Positions 54,464 through 63,567 of a stretch of 64,000 nucleotides of DNA are shown here, in pieces. The stretch lies in the NCBI RefSeq assembly GCF_031846385.1, contig NZ_JAVRHV010000001.1:1054001-1118000 (forward strand), in the 5' to 3' direction. Made by a program: the position numbers and the translations under genes. Each line of letters begins with the position of its first letter. The stretch's first letter is position 1. The notes beneath the pieces were generated by a model, which was not told the origin of the DNA, made no database searches, and saw only the letters and a program-made list of their open reading frames with translations. The DNA is from Urechidicola vernalis (GTDB taxonomy: Bacteria; Bacteroidota; Bacteroidia; Flavobacteriales; Flavobacteriaceae).

Positions 54464-55001
54464 CTTCGGCAGTAACTTTATAATGTAATAGAACTGCTGA
54501 TTCTACATTAAACGATAGACCCAAATTAGGGTCTAAAGGAACACCACTCTCCATTAGAACTTTCAACACAAATTTTTCAGTTGCAATTACATTAGGAACC
54601 TGCGCTTCGGAAATAATTCTCACATATTCTTCATCGACAGAATTAGGCGTTGTATTAATTGGATTTACTAGAAATAATGAATTACTATTCTCATCCAAAA
54701 ACTCATATTGTAATGTAATATTTCTATTAAAAGTATTCGAAATTTTAAATAAAAAATCTGCTTGAATCAAATAATCCTCTGAATATGGTCCAGCAAAAAC
54801 TGGAATGCTCACAGTATCAGATAATAATAAGGTTTCATTATTCAAATCATCTAAAAAATCATTGGCTTCTAATTTGAAATAAACTAATGAAACATTATGA
54901 TCTGTATAAACTTCAATATCTTCTATTTGATCAAAGTCCACACCACTGACACAACCAGAAAACAATAATACAATTGAAAATATGAAAATATACTTTTTCA
55001 T
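54456..55001 (-). CDS. Lipoprotein of unknown function, coupled to the DUF5723 gene
   Basis: A 181-residue lipoprotein (VLLFSGCVSGVDFDQ, lipid Cys17). The mature part looks like an all-beta sandwich: NVSLVYFKLEANDFLDD, YLIQADFLFKISNTFNRNITLQYEF and a strand-rich C-terminus. It lies 4 bases after the HAD phosphatase gene and overlaps the DUF5723 start by 8 bases. A partner of the barrel is a reasonable guess; no function is known to me. Confidence 0.7.
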   Translation of the reverse strand: MKKYIFIFSIVLLFSGCVSGVDFDQIEDIEVYTDHNVSLVYFKLEANDFLDDLNNETLLLSDTVSIPVFAGPYSEDYLIQADFLFKISNTFNRNITLQYEFLDENSNSLFLVNPINTTPNSVDEEYVRIISEAQVPNVIATEKFVLKVLMESGVPLDPNLGLSFNVESAVLLHYKVTAEDE

Positions 55002-55005
55002 TTAA

Positions 55006-55686
55006 CTATAAAAAGTTCTTAATTTCTAATAAATTTTTAACTGAAGGTATGGATTCTCCTACAGTTTCATTCCCAAAATTACAGTAAATTACATTCAACC
55101 CATAATTTTTTGCACCCATAATATCGGCTTCCCAACTATCGCCAATCATAAAACTTTCTGTATTTATGGCCCCCGCTTTTTGAAGTGCATATTTAAATAC
55201 TTTAGAGTTTGGCTTTTTAACTCCCACTTGTTCAGATGTAATGATTTGATCGAAGTATTTTCTAATCCCAGAGTTCTCTAGTTTCTTATTCTGAACCTCA
55301 ATAAATCCGTTTGTAATAATATGAAGTGTATACTTTGTTTTTAGGTACGTTAGTAACTCATGTGTTCCATGGAATAAATGATTAAAAGTTGATAAATAAG
55401 TAATATAATCTTCTGACAGTTTACTTATTACATCATCGCTAAAATCAATTTTAAGTATTTCAAAAGTATCTTTAAGACGTCCGTATCGTAATTGCTCCTT
55501 AGTCACTTTATCTACCCTATACAAACGCCAATATTTTAAATTAATGTTTTGATAATAGTTTAGAAATTTCTCCACATTTACAGGGATTCTATTCAACTCA
55601 AAAATCTTTTTAAAAGTTAGCGCAGAGTTTTTGTCAAAATCCCACAAGGTGTGGTCAAGGTCGAAGAATATATGTGTTGGTTTCAT
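55006..55686 (-). CDS. YjjG-type HAD phosphatase (noncanonical pyrimidine nucleotidase)
   Basis: A 226-residue cytosolic HAD hydrolase. Motif I is HIFFDLDHTLWDF (Asp9, Asp11), motif II is LHIITNGF, motif III is the Lys in GVKKPNSKVF, and motif IV is FMIGDSWEADIMGA. The sequence fits the YjjG family, which dephosphorylates noncanonical pyrimidine nucleotides and cleans the dNTP pool. It heads a minus-strand group with the lipoprotein and barrel genes. Confidence 0.88.
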   Translation of the reverse strand: MKPTHIFFDLDHTLWDFDKNSALTFKKIFELNRIPVNVEKFLNYYQNINLKYWRLYRVDKVTKEQLRYGRLKDTFEILKIDFSDDVISKLSEDYITYLSTFNHLFHGTHELLTYLKTKYTLHIITNGFIEVQNKKLENSGIRKYFDQIITSEQVGVKKPNSKVFKYALQKAGAINTESFMIGDSWEADIMGAKNYGLNVIYCNFGNETVGESIPSVKNLLEIKNFL

Positions 55687-55888
55687 TTGATAAAAATAAA
55701 ACTTATTAAAGTAGTAAAATCGAATTTATTCTACATTTAATAAAATTTCTTGCAAGAATGAATAAATGAGAACTTCATTAGATTATTGATAGCATTACTT
55801 TAATGATGATAGGTATTTTACTTTTTTTATAAAAATATTGTTCCGCTGAATAAAGTTCTTCTCTTTTAAAGAAATTTTCCATTTCGTT

Positions 55889-57178
55889 CTAATCAAAAAT
55901 GGATTCATAAACTTTCTTCCAATCTTTCCATCTTTCATTTTCACTTAAACTCTCATTATGGAATAGAGTTATAAATGTTCCATTCACTTTCTCCACTTCA
56001 TTTTTTATTTCTTGAATCTTTACTGCCGCAACGGTAGGGACATGCCCTTGATAGTCATTTAAAGCTGCATCCATAATTGCAAATGGAAATATTTTAAGAG
56101 GCGTCTGAATTTCAAAATCCAAATCGTAAAAATAAAACGGAGTACAAGTACTTGCTCTAAATCCCATTTCTTTTGCATAACCCATTGAATAGTCTTCTAC
56201 CACATCTAAATCAATTAAGTTTTGATAAGTTTCTGGTAATTTAACTCGTAAATAGTGTTGTCGAGATTTTTGAATTGGCTGATTTACAATTTGCTCTAAC
56301 CTCTTCTTCTCTTTTTTGAGTTTATCGGAATTCTTCATCGTATAATAGGATGGATGCAATCCAACTTCTACATAATCTGCCATAGATTTAATCAGTGACC
56401 TATATGCGTTATTAGATGAAGAAACATTTGTATCATACGTTGTATAATCTCCAATTAAAAAGAAAAATATCGTCTTTATTCTTTTCGATTTCGACAAAGA
56501 AATAATTTCATCGAAAGTATCAAATGGATCATTTCTTAACCGTAGAAGAACGAGTGTTCTTTCTATGAGTCTTCCAATTTTTAATGTAAAAAAATCTTTA
56601 AAAAACCCTCCCAAATTACGAACAAACCCCTTATGCTTATATGCAAATACATTGTCTACATCTATAGTTGATATAATTTCGAACTCTCGTTCTTTAAAAC
56701 TAAAGTCGGGAAATTTATTTTCTAATATTTCTTTAAATTGAAAAGTCCAAATATCAACAAGTGGCTTTTGTAAAAATCCTTTTTTAAACGCAAAACTTTC
56801 TGTTGCCGGAAATCGTTCATTTGAATCTTGAACATACGGTAAATACTCTTCATAGCGACTAATTAAATAAAAACTTGCTGCAAATAGATCAAATGGCATT
56901 AAACCTTTTGGATTATTCATAAAAAAACAAGGTACCTCTTTCCAAGAAGACATATTTATTGAAATATCATTTATTCCCTGTTCAAAAAGCAATTCATGAC
57001 TTCTAACATGAATTTCATTACCTAGTGCTTTTTTTGAATATGAAAACTTGGGACCACTGTGTGCAATAAACTCTGATATATCCATGGTAAACGCAACAGG
57101 AACCTGAATTATCCTAACAAATACCTGTTTAAAAATATAACTTAACCTTGGAGTGACTTTATGGGTATAAACTAAAAT
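55889..57178 (-). CDS. Polysaccharide deacetylase family protein (DUF7033 N-terminal region)
   Basis: About 430 residues. The frame begins at a TTG (57181), giving ILVYTHKVTPRLSYIFKQ; relatives I recall begin M(L/I)LVYTHK(I/V)TPR, so the TTG is likely the true start and lies 2 bases past the preceding stop. STIDVDNVFAYKH (DxD metal motif) and VEVGLHPSYYTM (His ligand) belong to the NodB-type deacetylase fold, and GYAKEMGFRASTCTPF is a typical late motif. No signal peptide is visible. It may deacetylate an envelope or capsule glycan. The gene starts 2 bases after the transglycosylase gene. Confidence 0.78.
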   Translation of the reverse strand: MLVYTHKVTPRLSYIFKQVFVRIIQVPVAFTMDISEFIAHSGPKFSYSKKALGNEIHVRSHELLFEQGINDISINMSSWKEVPCFFMNNPKGLMPFDLFAASFYLISRYEEYLPYVQDSNERFPATESFAFKKGFLQKPLVDIWTFQFKEILENKFPDFSFKEREFEIISTIDVDNVFAYKHKGFVRNLGGFFKDFFTLKIGRLIERTLVLLRLRNDPFDTFDEIISLSKSKRIKTIFFFLIGDYTTYDTNVSSSNNAYRSLIKSMADYVEVGLHPSYYTMKNSDKLKKEKKRLEQIVNQPIQKSRQHYLRVKLPETYQNLIDLDVVEDYSMGYAKEMGFRASTCTPFYFYDLDFEIQTPLKIFPFAIMDAALNDYQGHVPTVAAVKIQEIKNEVEKVNGTFITLFHNESLSENERWKDWKKVYESIFD

Positions 57179-57183
57179 CAATA

Positions 57184-58650
57184 CTATTCGTTAATAAATT
57201 GTTTATAATGATTATATCTTTCAAAAATCTGATCTACATATGTAAACGGCTCCATCCCTCTAACATAACCATATCTTATGTTGGGTTTTGTATAATTCTT
57301 TCTTAGACTTAACGCTAAAATCATTTCTTCTACATTATCATCCCACATAAGTCTATCCAAGTTTCTTTCATCAGCCATACGTTGGGCATCCAATACATGA
57401 CCATACCCGCAGTTATAAGAGGCCATTGTAAATTTTATTCTTTGTTCTGGATCAGGAATAGAATCGAATCGCTCCCATAGTTTTCGTAAATATTTTGTTC
57501 CTCCCGTAATATTATCTATGGGGTCAAACCTATTCGAAACACCCATTTCTTTTGCTGTTGCCGGCATCATTTGCATTAAACCTCCAGCTCCTGCCCAAGA
57601 TTTCGCCTTAATATCAAACTGAGATTCTTGATAGATTAAAGCTGACACTAAACGCCAATCCCAATCCAAATGAACAGATTTTGATTTTATTAAGTCATCA
57701 TAAATACTAATTGAATTTGTATTGACACTATAAAAATCACTCTTAACTCTTCGCCTAAAATCTCTTTTATCTTCAAAATACTTATCATATATTACATAGT
57801 AATCGACCTCTTTCTTAAACGCCGTTAACCACGAGTTTAATTCCTTTAATAGTTCCGGAGAATTTAATCTTGTTGCCCATCCAATACGTTGTGAAAAACT
57901 AACTGGGGTACTTACATCCAAAATTGGGTAATATGAAGCTACTATACTTGCTATATTATTATCAGCCACTGTATATTTTATTTGTCCATCTACCACCATT
58001 TTAATGATTTCATCTGTAGTAAGGGTACCATCCAACGTATCAATCATAACCTTTCCTCCAATTTCTCTAGACAAATGTTTCAATCGCATACTATATGCTG
58101 TTTTCTCTCTAACGGATACCTTTTTACCATCTAATTCAATGGCGTCCTGAAGCAAGTCTTTTTCAATTTCATGCAACTTCATTTGTCTCCAGTTATCTGG
58201 TTTCTTTTGAACCAACACTTGATGTGCCAAATAAATATAATCAGAAAAACTAACCATTCGTTGACGCTCTCTAGTTATGGTTAACCCATGTGCCATTAAA
58301 TCAACTCTCCCGGTATTTAAATTAGAGATTAAATTATTAATATCATTCGCTACCACAATCTCAAAATCTACCCCCAAATGTTCTGCAAAACGCTGTAACA
58401 ACTCATATTCAAAACCCATTGGCTGCCCCTTGTACAAAAAGTAACTTGTGCCGCTATAGGTTGTAGAAACTTTTAATTTACCATCTTTCAAAATGGCATC
58501 TAAATCTCTTGTTACTGAAGGTTTGCTTTCCTCAATTTTCTCAACTACATCTTCCGCTCCCTTCAACTCTACACTGGGTTCTTCCTTTTTGGAAGAACAA
58601 GACAAAATTGTAAAGGCACTAATTAAAAATAAAAACAATCTAAACTTCAT
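57184..58650 (-). CDS. MltF-like membrane-bound lytic transglycosylase lipoprotein
   Basis: A 488-residue lipoprotein (FTILSCSS, lipid Cys18). The first domain (about 55-290) is a family 3 solute-binding fold: LKVSTTYSGTSYFLYKGQ, MGFEYELLQRFAEHLGVDFEI and GRVDLMAHGLTITRERQRMV. The second is an SLT transglycosylase domain with the catalytic Glu342 in LIYQESQFD, then SWAGAGGLMQMMPATAKEMG and MASYNCGYGHV. This is the MltF layout, in which the first domain regulates the second by binding muropeptides. It cuts peptidoglycan strands. The deacetylase gene follows after 2 bases. Confidence 0.92.
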   Translation of the reverse strand: MKFRLFLFLISAFTILSCSSKKEEPSVELKGAEDVVEKIEESKPSVTRDLDAILKDGKLKVSTTYSGTSYFLYKGQPMGFEYELLQRFAEHLGVDFEIVVANDINNLISNLNTGRVDLMAHGLTITRERQRMVSFSDYIYLAHQVLVQKKPDNWRQMKLHEIEKDLLQDAIELDGKKVSVREKTAYSMRLKHLSREIGGKVMIDTLDGTLTTDEIIKMVVDGQIKYTVADNNIASIVASYYPILDVSTPVSFSQRIGWATRLNSPELLKELNSWLTAFKKEVDYYVIYDKYFEDKRDFRRRVKSDFYSVNTNSISIYDDLIKSKSVHLDWDWRLVSALIYQESQFDIKAKSWAGAGGLMQMMPATAKEMGVSNRFDPIDNITGGTKYLRKLWERFDSIPDPEQRIKFTMASYNCGYGHVLDAQRMADERNLDRLMWDDNVEEMILALSLRKNYTKPNIRYGYVRGMEPFTYVDQIFERYNHYKQFINE

Positions 58651-58717
58651 AAATTAAATTTTACTTAATTAAACAATGTATAAACCTACAAAATTTTGAA
58701 ACAATTAAAACTGAATA

Positions 58718-59416
58718 TTACAGTTCATTATTATCGGCAAAACTGAAATAGTCACTTTGTGTTATGATTAAATGATCTAATACTTTGATATCCAAAGCTG
58801 CTCCAGCCAACTTTATTTTTTGAGTTAATTGTTTATCGGCACTACTTGGGGTTAAAGACCCTGATGGATGATTGTGGCTGAGTATTATTGAAGTTGCCTT
58901 TAGTTCCAGGGCTTTTTGAAATACCAACCTTGAATCGACTAGTGTTCCCGTTATTCCCCCTTTACTTAATTGCATTTTACTTAAAACCTTATTAGAATTA
59001 TTTAGATACAAGACCCAAAATTCCTCGTAATGCAAATCCCCTAATATCGGCTGCATTAATTCATAAACCGATCTGCTAGAACTCACTTTATACTGTTCTC
59101 TTGCAAGTTCACTTCGTCTTCTTCTTCCTAATTCCAATGCAGTAATAATGGCAACCGCCTTTGCTTCTCCAATCCCGTTAAATTTCAACAAATCTCCTAC
59201 CTCAAGTTTTGCCAATGCATTCAAATTATTTCCAACCGATGACAGAACACGTTTAGATAAATCAACGGCACTTTCATTTTTACTTCCAGAACCAAACAAA
59301 ATTGCAACCAATTCAGCATCCGATAAAACATCTTTACCTTTGGCTATCAACTTTTCTCTAGGCCTATCATCTTCGCTCCAATTCTTAATCGAAAAAGAAT
59401 GATTCTCCTCACTCAT
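58718..59416 (-). CDS. radC: RadC family JAB/MPN-domain protein
   Basis: A 232-residue protein. The N-terminal helix-hairpin-helix part has LSDAELVAILFGSGSK and FNGIGEAKAVAIITALELGRRR. The C-terminal JAMM metal site is HNHPSGSLTPSSADKQLT (His181, His183, Asp194). It is full length. The DNA-repair role suggested by the name is not well supported. It is divergent from trkA, with 54 bases between the starts. Confidence 0.93.
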   Translation of the reverse strand: MSEENHSFSIKNWSEDDRPREKLIAKGKDVLSDAELVAILFGSGSKNESAVDLSKRVLSSVGNNLNALAKLEVGDLLKFNGIGEAKAVAIITALELGRRRRSELAREQYKVSSSRSVYELMQPILGDLHYEEFWVLYLNNSNKVLSKMQLSKGGITGTLVDSRLVFQKALELKATSIILSHNHPSGSLTPSSADKQLTQKIKLAGAALDIKVLDHLIITQSDYFSFADNNEL

Positions 59417-59430
59417 ATCACTTTTTTTAT

Positions 59431-59438
59431 CAAAGATA
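59431..59438 (-). promoter_or_regulatory. Putative -7 element for radC
   Basis: The minus-strand TATCTTTG is an exact TAnnTTTG. It lies only 7 bases from the oppositely oriented trkA box (59446-59453), so the two polymerases would compete. Confidence 0.45.
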
Positions 59439-59445
59439 AGTTTTA

Positions 59446-59453
59446 TATATTTG
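59446..59453 (+). promoter_or_regulatory. Putative -7 element for trkA
   Basis: TATATTTG is an exact TAnnTTTG, 17 bases before the start codon. Spacing to the radC box is 7 bases, back to back. No clear -33. Confidence 0.45.
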
Positions 59454-59470
59454 TATTAAATCCGTTTTAA

Positions 59471-60817
59471 ATGAAAATCATAATTGCTGGTGCCGGAGAC
59501 GTTGGATTCCACCTTGCAAAACTGCTATCATACGAGTCTCAAGATATATTCGTAATTGATGTAGATAGCGAAAAACTCAATTACCTAGATTCTCATCTCG
59601 ATGTTATCACAACCAATGGAGATGCAACTTCAATCCAGACACTAAAGGATATTGCTATTGATAAAACTGATTTATTGATTGCGGTCACAGATTCTCAAAA
59701 CACCAATTTCGCCATCGCAGTAATTGGAAAAAAATTAGGTGCAAAAAAAACGATTGCACGATTAAATAATCCTGAATTTATTCATAATACTGAGATTAAT
59801 TTTAAAGATTTAGGTTTGGATTCTGTAATTTCTCCAGAAGAATTGGCTGCTAAGGAAATAACAATGTTATTAAATCAGTCCGCTTTTAATGATTCTATTT
59901 CTTTTGAAAATGGAGCATTAAATATGGTTGGAACGACATTAAATCAAGGAGCCCCAATTTTAAACCTTACCGTACAACAAGCAAAAAACAAATTTCCCGA
60001 AATAGAATTTATAACAATTGCAGTAAAAAGAGTAAATGAATCCCAAACGATGATTCCTCGAGGTGATACTGTATTTAATATTGATGATGAGGTATACTTC
60101 TCTTGTCCAAAATCCAGTATAAATAAATTACATATTCTTGCCGGAAAAGAAGCATTTGCCGTTAAAAATGTAATGATTTTAGGAGGAAGTAAAATCGGTG
60201 CAAAGTCAGCTAAAAAATTGTGCCAAGAAAAATATAGAGTTAAACTTATTGAGAAAGAAAAAGAAAAGGCGTTTACCCTAGCCGAACGTTTAAAAAATAC
60301 ACTTGTAATTAATGGAGACGGAAGAGATCTCGAATTACTTGAAGAGGAGAATATTAGAGAAATGGATGCTTTTATTGCGGTTACAGGAAATTCCGAAACC
60401 AATATTATGTCATGTCTCGTTGCTAAATCTAAAGGGGTAAAAAAAACAATTGCTTTGGTAGAGAACATGGATTATATCAACATTTCTCAAACGATTGGAA
60501 TTGATACTTTAATTAACAAAAAGTTATTGGCCGCTAGCGAAATTTTCAAGCATGTTAGAGAGGGAGAAGTTCTTGCTTTGGCGAACTTAAAACATGTAGA
60601 TGCGGAAGTTCTTGAATTTAATGTAAACCCTAACTCAATTGTAACTAAAGATAAAATTAAAGATATTAAACTTTCTAGAAACGCAGTATTTGGTGGTGTC
60701 ATAAGAAATGGTGTTGCTATGATGACCTTTGGATATTTTCAAATATTACCTGGTGATAAAGCTGTGGTATTCTGTCTACCAGAAGCAATTTCCGACGTTG
60801 AAAAACTTTTTAAATAA
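59471..60817 (+). CDS. trkA: Trk potassium uptake regulatory subunit TrkA
   Basis: A 448-residue peripheral cytoplasmic protein that gates the TrkH channel. It has two tandem RCK modules: IIAGAGDVGFHLAKLLSYE (residues 3-21) opens the first NAD-binding domain, with D36-type acidic end of strand 2 in IFVIDVDSEKLNYL, and VMILGGSKIGAKSAKKLCQE opens the second (about 236). Each is followed by a TrkA_C ligand-binding domain. Trk system subunits are encoded together here, with trkH 6 bases further on. Confidence 0.94.
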   Translation: MKIIIAGAGDVGFHLAKLLSYESQDIFVIDVDSEKLNYLDSHLDVITTNGDATSIQTLKDIAIDKTDLLIAVTDSQNTNFAIAVIGKKLGAKKTIARLNNPEFIHNTEINFKDLGLDSVISPEELAAKEITMLLNQSAFNDSISFENGALNMVGTTLNQGAPILNLTVQQAKNKFPEIEFITIAVKRVNESQTMIPRGDTVFNIDDEVYFSCPKSSINKLHILAGKEAFAVKNVMILGGSKIGAKSAKKLCQEKYRVKLIEKEKEKAFTLAERLKNTLVINGDGRDLELLEEENIREMDAFIAVTGNSETNIMSCLVAKSKGVKKTIALVENMDYINISQTIGIDTLINKKLLAASEIFKHVREGEVLALANLKHVDAEVLEFNVNPNSIVTKDKIKDIKLSRNAVFGGVIRNGVAMMTFGYFQILPGDKAVVFCLPEAISDVEKLFK

Positions 60818-60823
60818 TTGTTG

Positions 60824-62323
60824 ATGAAATCATTCAACTATCAAATTATAATTAGTTTTTTGGGCCTTACTGCAATGCTAAATGGTGCATTCATGCTCTT
60901 GGCCTACCCATTTAGTTTGTATTATGAAGAATCCGCTCATTGGGGAATGCTTTCGGCAGGTTTTCTTACAATAATATTAGGATTCTCAATGTGGTTCTCA
61001 AATAGGAACGCTCCCAAAAACCTTCAAAAGAAAGAAGGATATGTTATTGTTACATTTGGTTGGCTAATACTATCTCTAACAGGTACATTACCTTATTTAC
61101 TTACAGGTGCTATTCCTAATTTTACGGATGCCTTTTTTGAGACGATGTCTGGTTATTCAACTACAGGTTCATCTATCCTACAAGATATTGAAGCCATGCC
61201 AAAGGGAATACTCTTCTGGAGAAGTGCAACGCATTGGATTGGTGGCATGGGAATTATTGTTTTAACAATTGCTATTTTACCCCTCTTAGGAATTGGAGGT
61301 ATGCAATTATTTATGGCAGAAGCTCCAGGACCTTCTGCGGATAAAATGCATCCCAGAATTACTGAAACTGCAAAAAGACTTTGGTTAATTTATTTTTCAT
61401 TAACAATTACAGAATTTTTCTTATTAAAAGTTGCTGGAATGACTTGGTTTGACGCAATTAACCACGCCATGTCTACTCTAAGTACTGGTGGTTTCTCTAC
61501 CAAAAATGCTAGTGTTGCTCATTGGAACCATATGCCAATGATTCAATATATCATCACATTTTTTATGTTTGTTGCAGGTACTAACTTTATAGTCACTTAC
61601 TTTGCGTTTAAGGGAAAGTGGCGCCGAGTATTAAACAATGAAGAATTTAAATGGTACTTTTTTGGTTCCATATGGCTTATTGCAATTTTAACTATTATCA
61701 TTATTAACTTTCAAGACCCAACATTACAAACAACAATTAACCACCCAAAACCATATGGAGAATTTGAAAGCGCTATTAGACACGCCTCCTTCCAAATATT
61801 AGCAATTTTTACAACTACAGGGTTTGTAAGTGCTGACTTTACTATGTGGAATTCTTTTGCCACAATGTTTATTTTCTCTCTTTTCTTTATTGGTGGCTCC
61901 GCAGGATCTACCAGTGGTGGTGTAAAAATTGTAAGACATATTACCATGATTAAAAGTAGTATTCTAGAATTTAAGAAACTTTTGCATCCAAGCGCAATTA
62001 TTCCTGTTAGGTATGGAGGAAAAGCAATTCATCAGAATATTATTTTTAATATCCTTTCTTTCTTTGTTTTGTATATGCTCATCTTTATTTTGGGATCAGT
62101 AATGTTTACTTTTTTAGGGTTAGATTTTATTTCAGCTATAGGAGTAACCGCGTCTTCTTTGGGCAATATAGGACCAGCATTGGGCAGTGTTAGTCCTGTA
62201 GATAATTTCGCTCATTTATCTATAGCAGCCAAATGGTTTTCCTCTTTTCTTATGCTTATAGGTAGATTGGAACTCTTTACAGTTTTAATATTACTTACTC
62301 CATATTTTTGGAAAAAGAACTAG
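60824..62323 (+). CDS. trkH: Trk potassium transporter membrane subunit TrkH
   Basis: A 499-residue inner-membrane channel-like protein. The start is ATG 60824; the TTG codons directly upstream overlap no homologous sequence. Four P-loop repeats supply the selectivity filter: SGYSTTGSSIL, STLSTGGFSTKNAS, FTTTGFVSADF and TASSLGNIGPALG. GGMGIIVLTIAILPLLGIGG and GGSAGSTSGGVKIVR are also conserved. With TrkA it imports potassium. Confidence 0.95.
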   Translation: MKSFNYQIIISFLGLTAMLNGAFMLLAYPFSLYYEESAHWGMLSAGFLTIILGFSMWFSNRNAPKNLQKKEGYVIVTFGWLILSLTGTLPYLLTGAIPNFTDAFFETMSGYSTTGSSILQDIEAMPKGILFWRSATHWIGGMGIIVLTIAILPLLGIGGMQLFMAEAPGPSADKMHPRITETAKRLWLIYFSLTITEFFLLKVAGMTWFDAINHAMSTLSTGGFSTKNASVAHWNHMPMIQYIITFFMFVAGTNFIVTYFAFKGKWRRVLNNEEFKWYFFGSIWLIAILTIIIINFQDPTLQTTINHPKPYGEFESAIRHASFQILAIFTTTGFVSADFTMWNSFATMFIFSLFFIGGSAGSTSGGVKIVRHITMIKSSILEFKKLLHPSAIIPVRYGGKAIHQNIIFNILSFFVLYMLIFILGSVMFTFLGLDFISAIGVTASSLGNIGPALGSVSPVDNFAHLSIAAKWFSSFLMLIGRLELFTVLILLTPYFWKKN

Positions 62324-62368
62324 TTCCAGTTTTCTCATTTCCTTAACACTTCTAAAACAATTAAAACT

Positions 62369-62376
62369 TATTTTTG
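62369..62376 (+). promoter_or_regulatory. Putative -7 element for the secreted protein gene
   Basis: TATTTTTG matches TAnnTTTG, 17 bases before the preferred ATG at 62394. Confidence 0.45.
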
Positions 62377-62393
62377 CAGTGAGAATCATAATT

Positions 62394-63056
62394 ATGAATG
62401 GTACGCTTTTTAAAATCACTTTTTTCTGTTTTGCTTCATTTCTTTTCTATTCAAAATCTTTTGGACAGGAGATAAAACCTAAATCGTCCACATTTGAAGT
62501 AGCTCCTAATATTGTGGTACCTAAACCAAATGAAGATTTCTATGGAATGAAGGCTAAAGATGAGAAATACCAAACACCTGTTGACCTTGTGCTACAGAGT
62601 ATTTTGGACGCAGAAGCGAGAAAAACACTAAATGACAAAGGGATAATTGACCCTCAAAAAGTACATGAGGAAAAATTAAAAAAAGAAATTGCGGAAATCA
62701 ATAGACAATATGCTAAAATTGACCAATACCTTGGTGGTTTTAGCAGTACTTCTGATTCAGCCACAATCGTTTGCCGAGATTTTCAATACCCTGATGGAGA
62801 TATTGTAACAATTTACTTAAACAATGAACCGATAATTAGAGACATTACCCTTACAACTTCATTTAAACAGTTTAAACTACCGCTTAAAAAAGGGTTGAAT
62901 GTTATCTCATTTAAGGCGGAAAATCAAGGTTCGTCGGGACCAAATACAGCGGCTTTTATGGTTTTTGGAGATAATGGTGAGGTAATCTCTTCAAACGAGT
63001 GGAATCTAGCTACTGGAGCAAAAGCTACCCTTTCAATAGCGCGCGTAGACGACTAA
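62394..63056 (+). CDS. Secreted protein of unknown function with C-terminal beta domain
   Basis: A 220-residue protein with start ATG 62394 (MNGTLFKITFFCFASFLFYSKSFGQ, signal peptide); the frame's longer GTG start at 62379 overlaps the promoter region. A charged helical stretch (about 60-105, including HEEKLKKEIAEINRQYAKID) is followed by a beta-sandwich-like domain: YPDGDIVTIYLNNEPIIRD, FKQFKLPLKKGLNVISFKAE and NTAAFMVFGDNGEVISSNEW. The YPDGDxVxIYLN pattern suggests a ligand-binding fold. I recall similar secreted proteins in flavobacteria but no function. Confidence 0.72.
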   Translation: MNGTLFKITFFCFASFLFYSKSFGQEIKPKSSTFEVAPNIVVPKPNEDFYGMKAKDEKYQTPVDLVLQSILDAEARKTLNDKGIIDPQKVHEEKLKKEIAEINRQYAKIDQYLGGFSSTSDSATIVCRDFQYPDGDIVTIYLNNEPIIRDITLTTSFKQFKLPLKKGLNVISFKAENQGSSGPNTAAFMVFGDNGEVISSNEWNLATGAKATLSIARVDD

Positions 63057-63061
63057 TTACT

Positions 63062-63544
63062 CTATAAAAACGATTTGTCAAATGCTAAAGGTAGTAAATC
63101 ATGAAGTGATTCTGTTTTTATTACATTTCCTGTTTCACCCATAAAATAAATAGCAATATTTTCTTTTTGCTTAATCTCATATTCTGATAGTGCCTGACGG
63201 CATCCTCCGCAAGGAGCAATAGGTTCTTTTACAGGCTTGTTTTTTGAACTTGCAGTAATTACAATGGTTTTTATCTTAACTCCAGGAAATTGCGAACCTG
63301 CTTGCCAAACAGCAACACGTTCTGCACACATGCCCGAAGGATAGGCAGCATTTTCTTGATTATTCCCGGTTATAATTTCTCCATTTTCTAACAAAAAAGC
63401 GGTGCCAACATGAAACTTAGAATAAGGTGCATAAGCGGTATCCCTTATTTTTACAGCTTCCATCATTAAATCTTGAACATCTAACGGAAGCTCTTCGACA
63501 GAATCATAAAGTGTAATTGGTGTCGTTATTTCAATTTTTTTCAT
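63062..63544 (-). CDS. cdd: Cytidine deaminase
   Basis: A 160-residue cytosolic zinc enzyme of pyrimidine salvage, converting cytidine and deoxycytidine to uridine and deoxyuridine. The zinc ligands and catalytic Glu are in CAERVAVWQAG (Cys73, Glu75) and PCGGCRQALSEYE (Cys112, Cys115). YSKFHVGTAFLLENGEIITG and NQENAAYPSGM complete the active site. It lies 23 bases after porV, a neighbour arrangement common in flavobacteria. Confidence 0.95.
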   Translation of the reverse strand: MKKIEITTPITLYDSVEELPLDVQDLMMEAVKIRDTAYAPYSKFHVGTAFLLENGEIITGNNQENAAYPSGMCAERVAVWQAGSQFPGVKIKTIVITASSKNKPVKEPIAPCGGCRQALSEYEIKQKENIAIYFMGETGNVIKTESLHDLLPLAFDKSFL

Positions 63545-63567
63545 GCAATAATATACAAAGTTATTAT

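Noticed and set aside
55687..55888. The 202-base gap between the YjjG-type and deacetylase genes, as a small RNA or gene site
   Set aside because: No open frame, terminator or strong promoter can be made out.
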